Assembly: GCF_030733265.1 (NCBI RefSeq)
Contig: NZ_JASHJI010000003.1
Span: 310,001 to 374,000, forward strand
Origin: Roseibium sp. MMSF_3412
Lineage (GTDB): Bacteria; Pseudomonadota; Alphaproteobacteria; Rhizobiales; Stappiaceae
Direction: 5' to 3'
DNA: 64,000 nt
Of this stretch, positions 35,301-44,412 are shown piece by piece. The notes below the pieces were generated by a model. It had not been told where the DNA came from. It did no database searches and saw nothing but the letters and a program-made list of their open reading frames with translations. The position numbers and the translations under genes are program-made. The first letter of the stretch is position 1, and every line of letters starts with the position of its first letter.

Positions 35301-35319
35301 CAGAGAAAGCGAGGAAGCG

Positions 35320-36570
35320 GTGTCCTATTCAGGTTTCAGGGTCATTCGGGAGGCGCTGACGGGCCACAAGGGCTGGAAACCGGCCTGGCGCGACGCGAGC
35401 CCGCAATCCGGCTATGACATCGTCATTGTCGGCGGCGGCGGGCATGGTCTTGCAACGGCGCACTACCTTGCCAAGGTCTACAAGAAAACCCGCATTGCCG
35501 TCGTGGAAAAGGGCTGGATCGGTGGCGGCAATGTCGGCCGGAACACCACCATCATTCGCGCCAACTACCTGCTGCCGGGCAACGAACGCTTCTACAAGTT
35601 CTCGCTGGACCTCTGGGAGGGACTGGAACAGGACCTCAACTACAATGCCATGGTCAGCCAGCGCGGGATCATTAACCTGTTTCACACCGACGGGCAGCGC
35701 GATGCGTACCGGCGGCGCGGCAACGCCATGATCCTGCACGGAACCGATGCGGAACTCCTGGACGCGGACGCGGTCCGGCGCGAAGCACCGTTCCTGGACT
35801 TCGAAAATGCCCGGTTTCCCATCAAGGGCGCACTGATGCACCGCGGCGGCGGCACGGTTCGGCACGACGCGGTCGCCTGGGGTTATGCACGCTCCGCTGA
35901 CCGGCACGGGGTGGATATCATCCAGAACTGCGAAGTCACGGGTTTCAGGATCGACGACGGCAAAGTGACGGGACTGGACACCACGCGCGGCTTTATCGGG
36001 GCGAAAAAGGTAGGTGTCGCGGTCGCCGGGTCCTCAGGCCGCGTCATGGCCCGGGCCGGACTGCGCCTTCCGATCGAAAGCCATGTGCTGCAGGCCTTTG
36101 TTTCAGAGGGTTTGAAGCCCCTGATCCCCGGCGTGATCACCTTTGGCGCAGGCCATTTCTATGTCAGCCAGTCCGACAAGGGCGGCCTTGTCTTCGGCGG
36201 CGATATCGACGGTTACAACTCCTATGCCCAGCGGGGGAACCTTCCCGTTGTCGAGGATGTATGCGAGGGCGGCATGGCGATCATGCCGATGATCGGGCGT
36301 GTGCGCCTGCTGCGCCAGTGGGGCGGCATCATGGACATGTCCATGGACGGGTCTCCGATCATCGACCAAACACCGGTAGAAGGTCTCTATTTCAATGGCG
36401 GCTGGTGTTACGGCGGCTTCAAGGCAACACCCGCCTCCGGCTTCACCTTTGCGCATCTTCTGGCGACGGACCAGCCGCACGAATGCGCGACAGCGTTCCG
36501 TTTTGACCGGTTCGAAACGGGCCTGATGATCGATGAAAAGGGGGTCGGCGCGCAGCCGAACCTCCACTGA
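35320..36570 (+). CDS. mgdA: N-methylglutamate dehydrogenase/sarcosine-oxidase beta-like subunit
   Basis: 416 residues from a GTG preceded by GAGGAAG. The FAD Rossmann motif is YDIVIVGGGGHGLATAHYLA. The flavoprotein continues with KGWIGGGNVGRNTTIIRANYL, typical of the beta subunit (SoxB) of heterotetrameric sarcosine oxidase, and ends with FNGGWCYGGFKATPASG. The covalent flavin histidine of SoxB is a plausible part of the NVGRNTT region. In the NMG pathway this subunit helps oxidise N-methylglutamate, releasing formaldehyde or methylene-tetrahydrofolate. The order SoxB-D-A-G is the usual mgdABCD order. Confidence 0.85.
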   Translation: MSYSGFRVIREALTGHKGWKPAWRDASPQSGYDIVIVGGGGHGLATAHYLAKVYKKTRIAVVEKGWIGGGNVGRNTTIIRANYLLPGNERFYKFSLDLWEGLEQDLNYNAMVSQRGIINLFHTDGQRDAYRRRGNAMILHGTDAELLDADAVRREAPFLDFENARFPIKGALMHRGGGTVRHDAVAWGYARSADRHGVDIIQNCEVTGFRIDDGKVTGLDTTRGFIGAKKVGVAVAGSSGRVMARAGLRLPIESHVLQAFVSEGLKPLIPGVITFGAGHFYVSQSDKGGLVFGGDIDGYNSYAQRGNLPVVEDVCEGGMAIMPMIGRVRLLRQWGGIMDMSMDGSPIIDQTPVEGLYFNGGWCYGGFKATPASGFTFAHLLATDQPHECATAFRFDRFETGLMIDEKGVGAQPNLH

Positions 36571-36586
36571 GGGAAGGAAACCTGAC

Positions 36587-37042
36587 GTGATCACGGAAAC
36601 CGCACGCGTGTTGATCGAAACCTGGCGTCTGGGGTTTGTCGCCACCGCCGATGCCGGCGGACAGGTGAACCTGTCACCGAAGGGCACGTTCATTGTGGTC
36701 GATGAAGAAACGCTCGCCTTTGCCGAAATGCGGTCTCCGAACACGGTGCGCAACATTCAGGTCCGGCCCGAAGTCGAAATCAACTTCGTCGACATCCTGT
36801 CGCGGAAAGGCGTTCGCCTGCGCGGAAAGGCGCGCCTGGAAAACCGGGGATCAGCGACCTTCGATCGTTTGCTTCCGGATTTCGCGGCGCTCTGGCCGGA
36901 TCTGACCGAAATGTTCAACGCCGCCGTTGTGATCGAAATCTCCGCCTGCAAGCCGCTTATGTCGCCGGTTTATGAACAAGGCGCTTCAGAAGCAGAACTG
37001 AGAGCTCTGTGGAAGCAGAAAATTCAGGACCTTCCCGCATGA
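36587..37042 (+). CDS. Pyridoxamine-5'-phosphate-oxidase-like flavin-barrel protein
   Basis: 151 residues of a PNPOx-like split barrel: LGFVATADAGGQVNLSPKG, FAEMRSPNTVRNIQVRPEVE, and a basic RKGVRLRGKARLEN strand. Proteins of this kind bind FMN, F420 or haem and act as oxidases or reductases. GTG 36587 has GGAAGGAAA upstream. Its stop overlaps the ATG of the small delta-type subunit, so it is translated with the mgd genes. Its position between the beta and delta subunit genes is unusual for mgdABCD or soxBDAG operons. It could handle the flavin, the peroxide or the product of the oxidase; this is unproven. Confidence 0.82.
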   Translation: MITETARVLIETWRLGFVATADAGGQVNLSPKGTFIVVDEETLAFAEMRSPNTVRNIQVRPEVEINFVDILSRKGVRLRGKARLENRGSATFDRLLPDFAALWPDLTEMFNAAVVIEISACKPLMSPVYEQGASEAELRALWKQKIQDLPA

Positions 37043-37326
37043 TCATTCCCCATCCGCTTCTTGGCCCGAGAGACGCAGAGGAATTCGTCTATCTCGGAGA
37101 TGCCTCGCTTCTGGACCGGCCGGACTGGCAGGAGGAAAACGCGGACGCCGCCTTCTTCACCTATCAGTATCTGCGCGACAATCCCGCCGGAACACATCGT
37201 GAGCTCTGGTTCCACGAACAGGGCGACCGATCCTGGCTTGTCGTTACGCGGGACACCACGACACATGACATTCTGACTGTCGAATTCGCCAGCGACGTTG
37301 CATTGGCAAAGGCAGGCAGCCGATGA
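37039..37326 (+). CDS. mgdB: Sarcosine-oxidase delta/MgdB-like subunit lacking zinc cysteines
   Basis: 95 residues from the ATG at 37039 (ATGA overlap with the preceding stop). It aligns with SoxD, but the zinc ligands Cys6, Cys9, His59 and Cys63 of the classical delta subunit are replaced or shifted: IIPHPLLGPR places His at about 5 and Leu at 8, His59 is kept (HRELWFHEQGDRSW) and Asp63 stands for the last Cys. There is no cysteine in the protein. The domain length and the EF-x-Y and YLRDNPAGTHRE segments are otherwise normal. The site could bind another metal or be purely structural. Confidence 0.8.
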   Translation: MIIPHPLLGPRDAEEFVYLGDASLLDRPDWQEENADAAFFTYQYLRDNPAGTHRELWFHEQGDRSWLVVTRDTTTHDILTVEFASDVALAKAGSR

Positions 37327-40280
37327 GCCAGATTAATCGCCTTGAAAACGGAAAGCTGGACCGGTCGGCAACACTTTCCTTCCGGTTTGACGGCCGGACA
37401 TATACCGGCTTCAAGGGCGACACCCTCGCCTCGGCCTTGCTGGCAAACAATGTCAAACTCGTCGGCAGAAGCTTCAAGTATCACCGCCCGCGCGGCATTC
37501 TGGCCAGCGGATCGGAGGAACCCAACGCGATCGTGGAGCTTCGCGAGGGTGCTCGCCGGGAACCCAACACACGGGCAACGACCGCTGAGCTGTATGAGGG
37601 CCTCGTCGCGAAGAGCCAGAACAGGTGGCCCTCGCTCGCTTTCGATGTGATGGGCATCAACGATCTTTTCTCAAGCTTTCTGACGGCGGGCTTTTACTAC
37701 AAGACCTTCATGTGGCCGAAGGCGTTCTGGGAAAAGCTGTATGAACCGGTCATCCGGCGCGCCGCCGGCCTTGGCGCTGCCAGTGGTGAGGCGGACCCGG
37801 ACAATTACGACAAGGGCGCTCTGCACTGTGACCTTCTGATTGTCGGGGCGGGACCTGCCGGCCTGGCCGCCGCCCTGACAGCAGGGCGCTCCGGGGCGCG
37901 CGTGATACTCGCGGACGAGGACTTCGAATTTGGCGGCCGTCTGAACGCCGAAACCTTTGAACTCGGCGGGCAGTCTTCATCCGGATGGCTGAAGGCAGCA
38001 CTGGCGGAACTGCAGGGCCTCCAGAACGTCCGCCTGATGAAACGGACCACCGTTTACGGCGCATTCGATCACGGCATTTCCGGCGCTCTGGAGCGGGTCG
38101 GCGATCATCTGGCCAATCCGGACGCGGCTCTTCCCCGGCAGATCCTCTGGCGGATCTATGCGAGGCAGATAGTTCTTTGCGCGGGCGCGACCGAGCGCCC
38201 GATCGCGTTTGAAAACAACGACCGGCCCGGCATCATGCTCGCCGGGGCCATCAGGGCCTATGCCAACCGATGGGCGGTTGCCGCAGACCCGCGAACCGCG
38301 ATTTTCACCAACAATGACGACGGTCACCGGACGGCGCTCGATCTGATCTCAAAAGGCCTCGACGTTGCCGCCGTCGTCGATATCCGGCCCGACGCGCCGA
38401 AGTTCGGCGACTATGAAGTGCTGGCCGGGGCGAAAGTGATCGACACCTCGGGGCGGCGCGCCTTGTCCGATATCACCATCCGCCTTGCGGACGGAACCGC
38501 ACGGACGCTCGCCTGCGGGGCTCTTGGCGTCTCGGGCGGCTGGAACCCGAACGTTTCCCTGACGTCGCACAAACGCGGCCGCCCGGTCTGGAACCCGGAT
38601 ATTGCAGCATTCGCCCCCCCGGAAACGCTCCCTGGCGGAATGCAGGTCGCAGGCGCTGCCAATGCCGCGTTCACAACCGCAAGCGCCTTTCGCGAGGGCG
38701 CGGAGGCATCCGCCAAGGCGCTCAGCGAACTGGGACTCAAAACCGCCGGCTTGGACATCCCCGAATGCGCGGACGACGCGGTCTCCGTCTCCCCTTTCTG
38801 GCACACCGGGGAAGGCAAGGGGCGGGCCTGGATCGATTTTCAGAACGACGTGACGGTCAAGGACATCCGCCTGTCTCATCAGGAGGGCTTCCGGTCGGTT
38901 GAGCACCTGAAACGCTACACCACGCTCGGTATGGCGACCGATCAGGGCAAGACGGCGAATGTCGCCGGCCTTGCTCTCATGGCCGAACTGACCGGCAAGA
39001 CCATTGAGGAAACCGGCACGACCATCTTCCGCCCGCCTTATACGCCCGTCGCCATCGGTGCTCTGGCGGGCCGCTCCAGAGGAAAAGACTTCCGGCCGGT
39101 GCGCACCACACCAAGTCACGGCTGGGCGACTGAACAGGGAGCTGTCTTCACGGAAGCGGGCCTGTGGCTTCGGGCGCAATGGTTTCCGCGTGAGGGCGAA
39201 ACCCACTGGCGCGAAAGCGTTGACCGGGAAGTGCTGGCGGTGCGCGGGTCTGTCGGCGTCTGCGATGTCACAACGCTGGGCAAGGTGGATGTTCAGGGCC
39301 GCGATGCGGCCACCTTCCTGAACAAGGTCTATTGCAACGGTTTCGCAAAACTGCCGGTCGGCAAGGTGCGCTACGGGCTGATGTTGCGCGAGGACGGTCT
39401 CGCGATGGACGACGGCACGGCGGCGCGTCTCGCCGAGGATCATTTCGTCGTCACCACGACGACAGCGAACGCGGTCAGCGTCTACCGACACATGGAATTT
39501 GTGCGGCAGTGCCTGTGCCCGCAACTTGATGTCCAGTTGATCTCCACCACAGAGGCCTGGGCCCAATATGCCGTCGCCGGCCCGAATTCCCGGAACCTGC
39601 TTGCCAGGATTGTCGATACTGATTTCGACATTTCCAACGAGGCCTTTCCGTTCATGGCCTGCGCGGAACTCACAATCTGCGGTGGCGTGCGGGCGCGCCT
39701 GTTCCGGATCTCTTTTTCCGGCGAACTGGCCTATGAAATTGCCGTGCCCGCCCGCTACGGCGACAGCCTCATGCGGGTTCTTATGGAAGCCGGCGAAGAG
39801 TTCGACGTCACTCCCTACGGCACCGAGGCTCTCGGCGTGTTGCGGATCGAAAAGGGTCACGCAACGGCCAATGAACTCAACGGTCAGACTGCGGCTGCAC
39901 ATCTTGGGCTGGGCCGCATGGTGTCGCAGAAAAAGGACAGCATCGGTACTGTCCTTTCAAGGCGCGATGGCCTGTCCGCGGAAACCGGCCTGCGCCTTGT
40001 AGGTCTGATCGCGCCCGACCGAGAGACGGCAATTCCGGCCGGGGCGCATCTTTTCAACGAGGGCGAACAGCACCTTCCTGGCACCGATCAGGGTTGGGTG
40101 ACTTCGGCCTGTTACTCGCCGCATGTCGAAAAACCGATTGCGCTTGCATTCCTCGAACGAGGCGACGCGCGCCATGGTGAAGACATCGTCGTCGCGAATC
40201 CGATTGAAGGCCAGACAGCCAGGGCCCGGGTCGTAAGCCCGCACTTTATCGATCCGGAAGGAGAACGTCTGCGTGCCTGA
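37323..40280 (+). CDS. mgdC: N-methylglutamate dehydrogenase/sarcosine-oxidase alpha-like subunit
   Basis: 985 residues. The N-terminal Rossmann-like NAD region (about 15-110) includes KYHRPRGILASGSEEPNA; a second dinucleotide fold starts at CDLLIVGAGPAGLAAALTAGR. The C-terminal about 400 residues are a GcvT-like tetrahydrofolate aminomethyltransferase domain (CDVTTLGKVDVQGRDAATFLNKVY, YGTEALGVLRIEKGH). This is the full length expected for SoxA/MgdC, where THF takes up the oxidised methyl group as methylene-THF. It overlaps the delta-subunit stop by four bases and the gamma-like gene by eight. The cluster suggests N-methylglutamate as substrate, though sarcosine is possible. Confidence 0.88.
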   Translation: MSQINRLENGKLDRSATLSFRFDGRTYTGFKGDTLASALLANNVKLVGRSFKYHRPRGILASGSEEPNAIVELREGARREPNTRATTAELYEGLVAKSQNRWPSLAFDVMGINDLFSSFLTAGFYYKTFMWPKAFWEKLYEPVIRRAAGLGAASGEADPDNYDKGALHCDLLIVGAGPAGLAAALTAGRSGARVILADEDFEFGGRLNAETFELGGQSSSGWLKAALAELQGLQNVRLMKRTTVYGAFDHGISGALERVGDHLANPDAALPRQILWRIYARQIVLCAGATERPIAFENNDRPGIMLAGAIRAYANRWAVAADPRTAIFTNNDDGHRTALDLISKGLDVAAVVDIRPDAPKFGDYEVLAGAKVIDTSGRRALSDITIRLADGTARTLACGALGVSGGWNPNVSLTSHKRGRPVWNPDIAAFAPPETLPGGMQVAGAANAAFTTASAFREGAEASAKALSELGLKTAGLDIPECADDAVSVSPFWHTGEGKGRAWIDFQNDVTVKDIRLSHQEGFRSVEHLKRYTTLGMATDQGKTANVAGLALMAELTGKTIEETGTTIFRPPYTPVAIGALAGRSRGKDFRPVRTTPSHGWATEQGAVFTEAGLWLRAQWFPREGETHWRESVDREVLAVRGSVGVCDVTTLGKVDVQGRDAATFLNKVYCNGFAKLPVGKVRYGLMLREDGLAMDDGTAARLAEDHFVVTTTTANAVSVYRHMEFVRQCLCPQLDVQLISTTEAWAQYAVAGPNSRNLLARIVDTDFDISNEAFPFMACAELTICGGVRARLFRISFSGELAYEIAVPARYGDSLMRVLMEAGEEFDVTPYGTEALGVLRIEKGHATANELNGQTAAAHLGLGRMVSQKKDSIGTVLSRRDGLSAETGLRLVGLIAPDRETAIPAGAHLFNEGEQHLPGTDQGWVTSACYSPHVEKPIALAFLERGDARHGEDIVVANPIEGQTARARVVSPHFIDPEGERLRA

Positions 40281-40857
40281 CTATCGCCTGACCCAATCCG
40301 TGCCCGGCGCTGAAACCGGCGAGACCGGCTTCGCCCTCAAGAACTTCAGGCTGGACGTGGTTCCCGGCCTGGCCCTGGCATCCGTTGCCGCGAGAACCGG
40401 CAGGGAAGACGACGTTGCCGCGCGCCTTTCAGATGTCCTGGAAGCAGATCTGCCGCTTGCGGGCGCGTTGTGCCAGGGGCCTGAACATACCGCCTTCTGG
40501 ACCGGAAGCGACCAGTGGATGATCGTTGCCGATCACGAATCCCATGAGCATCTTGCAGCGGAACTGAAATCGGTGCTTGGCGACAGTGCATCGGTGAGCG
40601 AACAGAATGACGGCTGGATCTGTCTGGACGTGACCGGCCCGGATCTTCCCCGTGTCTTTGAACGGCTGATACACGCGGACACCGCCGCGCTCAAAACGGG
40701 GGCCGCGCTCAGAACCGTCATCGAACATATCGGCTGTTTCATTCTTTGCCTGGAAACGGACCGGCGCTACCGGCTCCTTGCGGGGCGGTCCTATGGCAGG
40801 TCGCTGTTTCATGCCCTTAGCGAAGGGCTCCGCTCAACCGTTGCGCTGCAGGCCTGA
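40273..40857 (+). CDS. mgdD: Sarcosine-oxidase gamma/MgdD-like subunit
   Basis: 194 residues from GTG 40273, overlapping the alpha-subunit gene. The fold is the SoxG domain, related to the GcvT barrel but without its own active site: LCQGPEHTAFWTGSDQWMIV, GWICLDVTGPDLPRVFERLI and YRLLAGRSYGRSLFHALSEGL are recognisable. It completes the heterotetramer. No gene follows for 235 bases. Confidence 0.85.
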   Translation: MPDYRLTQSVPGAETGETGFALKNFRLDVVPGLALASVAARTGREDDVAARLSDVLEADLPLAGALCQGPEHTAFWTGSDQWMIVADHESHEHLAAELKSVLGDSASVSEQNDGWICLDVTGPDLPRVFERLIHADTAALKTGAALRTVIEHIGCFILCLETDRRYRLLAGRSYGRSLFHALSEGLRSTVALQA

Positions 40858-41092
40858 CCGAAATCTGACCCGATCAATAGCCATTGACGGCGCAGCGCGG
40901 CATGCACGGGGCCGGCCGCGCCCTTCATCGTTCATGTGTCCCGGGAACGGGTGCGCAGGGAATGTTGGAATTGACGGCGGTAACTTGATAAAAGCAGACA
41001 GCTTGTTTCACCGAGCGGTTTTCCCGAATAGGCAAATGATGTGCATTGCAGCCTGAACACTGCGACGCACCGATGGAGGAGCACTGAAGAAG

Positions 41093-42079
41093 ATGCGTGT
41101 ACTTGTGACCGGTGCAGCCGGCATGGTGGGCCGGAAACTTGTGTCCAGACTTGCCGAAAATCCGGACCTGTTCGGGGCAGAGATTGAGGGCCTGACGCTC
41201 GCCGATGTCGTTGAACCGCCGGTTCCCGCATCGCTCCAGGCTGTTACGGCAACGCGGACCGTGGACCTTTCCCGGCAGGAAGACGCTGTGTCGCTGATCA
41301 AGGGCAGGCCGGATCTCGTCTTCCACCTGGCCGCCATCGTTTCGGGCGAGGCGGAAGTTGAATTCGACAAGGGCTATGCCATCAACCTGGATGGTACGCG
41401 GTACCTGTTTGAAGCCATTCGCGCCGAAGGCGGCCGCGAGCCCTACTGTCCGCGTTTCGTCTTTGCCTCTTCGATTGCCGTCTTCGGCGAGCCGTTTCCG
41501 GAGAAGATCGGCGACGACTTTTTCACCACGCCGCTGACGAGCTACGGCACGCAAAAGGCGATCTGCGAACTGCTCCTGGCCGACTATTCCCGCAAGGGTT
41601 TCCTGGACGGGATCGGCATCCGCCTGCCGACGATCTGCATCCGGCCCGGAAAACCGAACAAGGCGGCTTCCGGCTTTTTCTCCAATATCCTGCGCGAGCC
41701 TCTTGTCGGCCAGGAAGCTGTTCTTCCCGTGGAAGAGGACGTCCGGCACTGGTTCGCCAGTCCGCGCGCCGCCGTCGGCTTTTGCGCGCACGCGGCCTCT
41801 CTTGACACTTCCGAGCTGGGCGCGCGGCGCAACCTGACCATGCCGGGCCTCTCGGCGCTTGTCGGCGAACAGATCGAGGCCCTGCGCCGTGTTGCCGGAG
41901 CGAAAGCCGCAGACCTCATCCGCAGGGAGCCAAATCCGGACATCAGGAAAATCGTCGCAGGCTGGCCAAGAAACTTCGATGCCAGCCGGGCGGCAGGCCT
42001 CGGCTTCGTCGCCGAAACGAATTTCGACGACATCATCAGAATTCACATTGAAGACGAATTGGAAGGCGTAACCCCATGA
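41093..42079 (+). CDS. NAD-dependent epimerase/dehydratase, D-erythronate dehydrogenase (DenD)-like
   Basis: 328 residues with an extended SDR fold: glycine motif [11 protein letters not shown], active-site FASSIAVFG and YGTQK (Tyr-x3-Lys), and [22 protein letters not shown], a block characteristic of DenD-type proteins. DenD oxidises D-erythronate or D-threonate at C2 in tetronate breakdown. The gene's ATGA overlap with the following SDR gene shows they form one operon. Substrate choice is inferred from family resemblance only. GGAGGAG is about 17 bases before the ATG, a long spacing, with a second purine run nearer. Confidence 0.82.
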   Translation: MRVLVTGAAGMVGRKLVSRLAENPDLFGAEIEGLTLADVVEPPVPASLQAVTATRTVDLSRQEDAVSLIKGRPDLVFHLAAIVSGEAEVEFDKGYAINLDGTRYLFEAIRAEGGREPYCPRFVFASSIAVFGEPFPEKIGDDFFTTPLTSYGTQKAICELLLADYSRKGFLDGIGIRLPTICIRPGKPNKAASGFFSNILREPLVGQEAVLPVEEDVRHWFASPRAAVGFCAHAASLDTSELGARRNLTMPGLSALVGEQIEALRRVAGAKAADLIRREPNPDIRKIVAGWPRNFDASRAAGLGFVAETNFDDIIRIHIEDELEGVTP

Positions 42080-42852
42080 CCGATACTTCAACGCGCACCG
42101 TCGGCAGGATCGCCCTTGTAACGGGCGGCGGCACCGGCGTCGGCAAGGCTGTCGCAAAGGGTCTCAGCGCCGCAGACTGGCACGTTGTCATCACCGGCCG
42201 GCGCGATCAGGTTCTCGCCGCAGCGGCGGAAGAGCTGGAGCGCGAGACCGGAAACAAGGTGTCCTGGATGACATGCGATGTCGGCGATCCCGGATCGGTC
42301 AGTGCTCTGTTTGAGAAGCTCCGCGCCGAATTCGGGCGGCTGGATCTTCTCGTCAACAATGCAGGCATTGGAAATTCCCCCGTTCCGCTGGAAGAAATCA
42401 GCTTCGAGGAATGGAGCAACGTCGTCGCGGCAAACCTGACAGGCGCATTCCTGTGCACGCAACAGGCGTTCAGGCTGATGAAGGCGCAGGACCCGCGCGG
42501 CGGACGCATCATCAACAACGGCTCGATTTCAGCGACAACGCCCCGGCCGAATTCAGCGCCTTACACCTCGACAAAACACGCCATTACCGGATTGACCAAG
42601 TCGACATCGCTCGACGGGCGGGCGTTCGACATCGCCTGTGGCCAGATCGATATCGGCAACGCGGCCAGTGACATGACCGCGAAAATGAGCGGCGGCGTCC
42701 CCCAGGCAAACGGTGAACTGGCACCGGAACCGACCATGGACCCGGCACACGTCGCCGATGCAGTGGTCTACATGGCCAGCCTGCCGCTCGACGCCAATGT
42801 GCTCACCCTGACGGTGATGGCGACGAACATGCCCTTTGTGGGGCGGGGGTAA
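42076..42852 (+). CDS. Short-chain dehydrogenase/reductase
   Basis: 258 residues of a classical [18 protein letters not shown] is the cofactor-binding motif; [14 protein letters not shown] is the NNAG box; the catalytic serine is in NNGSISATT, and Tyr-x3-Lys is in [10 protein letters not shown]. It overlaps the DenD-like gene by four bases and probably acts on the same carbohydrate acid. The C-terminus carries [15 protein letters not shown], close to that of many sugar-acid SDRs. A convergent terminator separates it from the minus-strand operon. Confidence 0.9.
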   Translation: MTDTSTRTVGRIALVTGGGTGVGKAVAKGLSAADWHVVITGRRDQVLAAAAEELERETGNKVSWMTCDVGDPGSVSALFEKLRAEFGRLDLLVNNAGIGNSPVPLEEISFEEWSNVVAANLTGAFLCTQQAFRLMKAQDPRGGRIINNGSISATTPRPNSAPYTSTKHAITGLTKSTSLDGRAFDIACGQIDIGNAASDMTAKMSGGVPQANGELAPEPTMDPAHVADAVVYMASLPLDANVLTLTVMATNMPFVGRG

Positions 42853-42854
42853 AC

Positions 42855-42883
42855 AAAAAGGCCGCCGGAACAGATCCGGCGGC
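42855..42883 (-). terminator. Intrinsic terminator of the minus-strand ALDH operon
   Basis: GCCGCCGGA (42861-42869) pairs perfectly with TCCGGCGGC (42875-42883) around a 5-base loop. Read on the minus strand, the hairpin is followed by CTTTTTG. It ends the ten-gene operon that starts at 54381, and may also slow transcripts from the plus-strand SDR gene. Confidence 0.85.
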
Positions 42884-42891
42884 GATTGACA

Positions 42892-44400
42892 TCAGCTCTT
42901 GGCCGCATCCGGCAGCAAGTCAGCCGGAAGGTTCTGATAGCACACCGGCCGCAGCCAGCGGCGGATCGCCATGGTGCCGACGGAAGTCGCACCGAAGTTG
43001 GTCGACGCCGGATAAGGGCCGCCGTGAACCATGGCTTCGGCAACCTCGACACCCGTCGGAAAGCCGTTCGCCAGGATGCGGCCTGCACGGCGTTCCAGGA
43101 TCGGCATGAGCGATTTTGCCAGCGCCGCATCGCTTTCTTCCATTTGCAGAGTGGCTGTCAGCTGGCCCTCGAAACTGCGTGCGACAGACCGCATTTCCGC
43201 GTCATCGGCAACGGTGACGATCACACCGGCAGGTCCGAACACTTCTTCCTGAAGGTCGCGGTTTCCGACAAAGGTTTCTGCACTGGCGCGATAGACGGCA
43301 GGCGTTGCTCCCCGGTTGTCGCTGACGGAACTCAGCAGCGTTTCGACACCGGCAACGGCACCAATGCGGCCCTGCCCGTCACGGCAGGCGCCCGCGATCC
43401 CGTCGGTCAGCATCGTCTGCGCACCAACGGCCTCAAGCGCCTTGACGGCGCTGCCTGCAAAATTGTCGGCCTGCTCTCCGGCATGAACGACAACAATGCC
43501 CGGATTGGTGCAGAACTGACCAACCCCCATTGTGAGAGAACCGGCCCAGCCTTCTCCGATCGCCTCTGCGCGCGCCGCCATGGCCCCCGGCAGAAGGAAC
43601 ACCGGATTGACGCTGCCGAGTTCGCCGAAAAACGGAATCGGTTCCGGCCGGGCGGCGCAGAGATCGAAAAGTGCGCGTCCGCCCCTGAGTGAACCGGTAA
43701 AGCCGACCGCCTTGATGAGCGGATGCTGGACGACGCCCTGTCCAAGGGCGAGTGTCGTTCCCTGCAGGAAGCCGAAGGTTCCGGACGGGAGACCGCATGC
43801 TTTCACCGCGGCGTCGATGGCCTGGGCAACCAGCTCACCCGTACCGGGGTGGGCCGGGTGTCCCTTGACGACGATCGGACAGCCTGCCGCGAAGGCCGAT
43901 GCCGTATCACCGCCTGCCGTTGAGAACGCCAGGGGAAAGTTGGATGCGCCGAAAACGGCGACCGGACCGATCGGCCGCTGCACCAGGAAAAGCTCCGGAC
44001 GTGGCAGGGGTGCACGGTCCGGCAGCGCACTGTCGTGACGCCGGTCCAGATAGTCGCCCTTCAGGATCGTTTCCGCGAACAGGCGCAGCTGCCCGGTCGT
44101 GCGGCCGCGCTCTCCTTCAAGACGGGCTGCGGGCAGTGCGGTTTCCTGTCCGCCAATCTCGGTGAGTTCCGCCCCCCGCGCCTCGATTTCGTCCGCGATC
44201 TTGTTCAGAAAGGCAGCTCTTTCCTGATCGCTCGTGGTGCTGAAAACCCCGAATGCCTCATCCGCAGCGCGGCATGCGCGGTCAACGTCGTCAACGGACG
44301 CCTCGGAAAAACTGTTTGGAGCACCGTCAGCCGGCTGCGACTGAAACGTCGCTTCGCCTGAGACCCATTCCCCATTGATGAGATTCTTGCCCGTTAGCAT
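42892..44400 (-). CDS. NADP+-type aldehyde dehydrogenase (alpha-ketoglutarate-semialdehyde type)
   Basis: 502 residues. GPVAVFGASNFPLAFS, the ELGSVNP segment with Glu260, and the nucleophile Cys297 in GQFCTNPG identify an aldehyde dehydrogenase of the 2,5-dioxovalerate (alpha-ketoglutarate semialdehyde) group, where the Asn after Cys-Thr is common. In Weimberg-type routes it makes alpha-ketoglutarate. It is twelve bases downstream of the FAH-family dehydratase gene, the enzyme expected to produce its substrate. It is the last gene of the operon. Confidence 0.9.
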   Translation of the reverse strand: MLTGKNLINGEWVSGEATFQSQPADGAPNSFSEASVDDVDRACRAADEAFGVFSTTSDQERAAFLNKIADEIEARGAELTEIGGQETALPAARLEGERGRTTGQLRLFAETILKGDYLDRRHDSALPDRAPLPRPELFLVQRPIGPVAVFGASNFPLAFSTAGGDTASAFAAGCPIVVKGHPAHPGTGELVAQAIDAAVKACGLPSGTFGFLQGTTLALGQGVVQHPLIKAVGFTGSLRGGRALFDLCAARPEPIPFFGELGSVNPVFLLPGAMAARAEAIGEGWAGSLTMGVGQFCTNPGIVVVHAGEQADNFAGSAVKALEAVGAQTMLTDGIAGACRDGQGRIGAVAGVETLLSSVSDNRGATPAVYRASAETFVGNRDLQEEVFGPAGVIVTVADDAEMRSVARSFEGQLTATLQMEESDAALAKSLMPILERRAGRILANGFPTGVEVAEAMVHGGPYPASTNFGATSVGTMAIRRWLRPVCYQNLPADLLPDAAKS

Positions 44401-44412
44401 CCCGCTTGTTCC

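Noticed and set aside
38349..39902. 517-codon minus-strand ORF inside mgdC
   Set aside because: Antisense shadow of a clearly coding alpha subunit.
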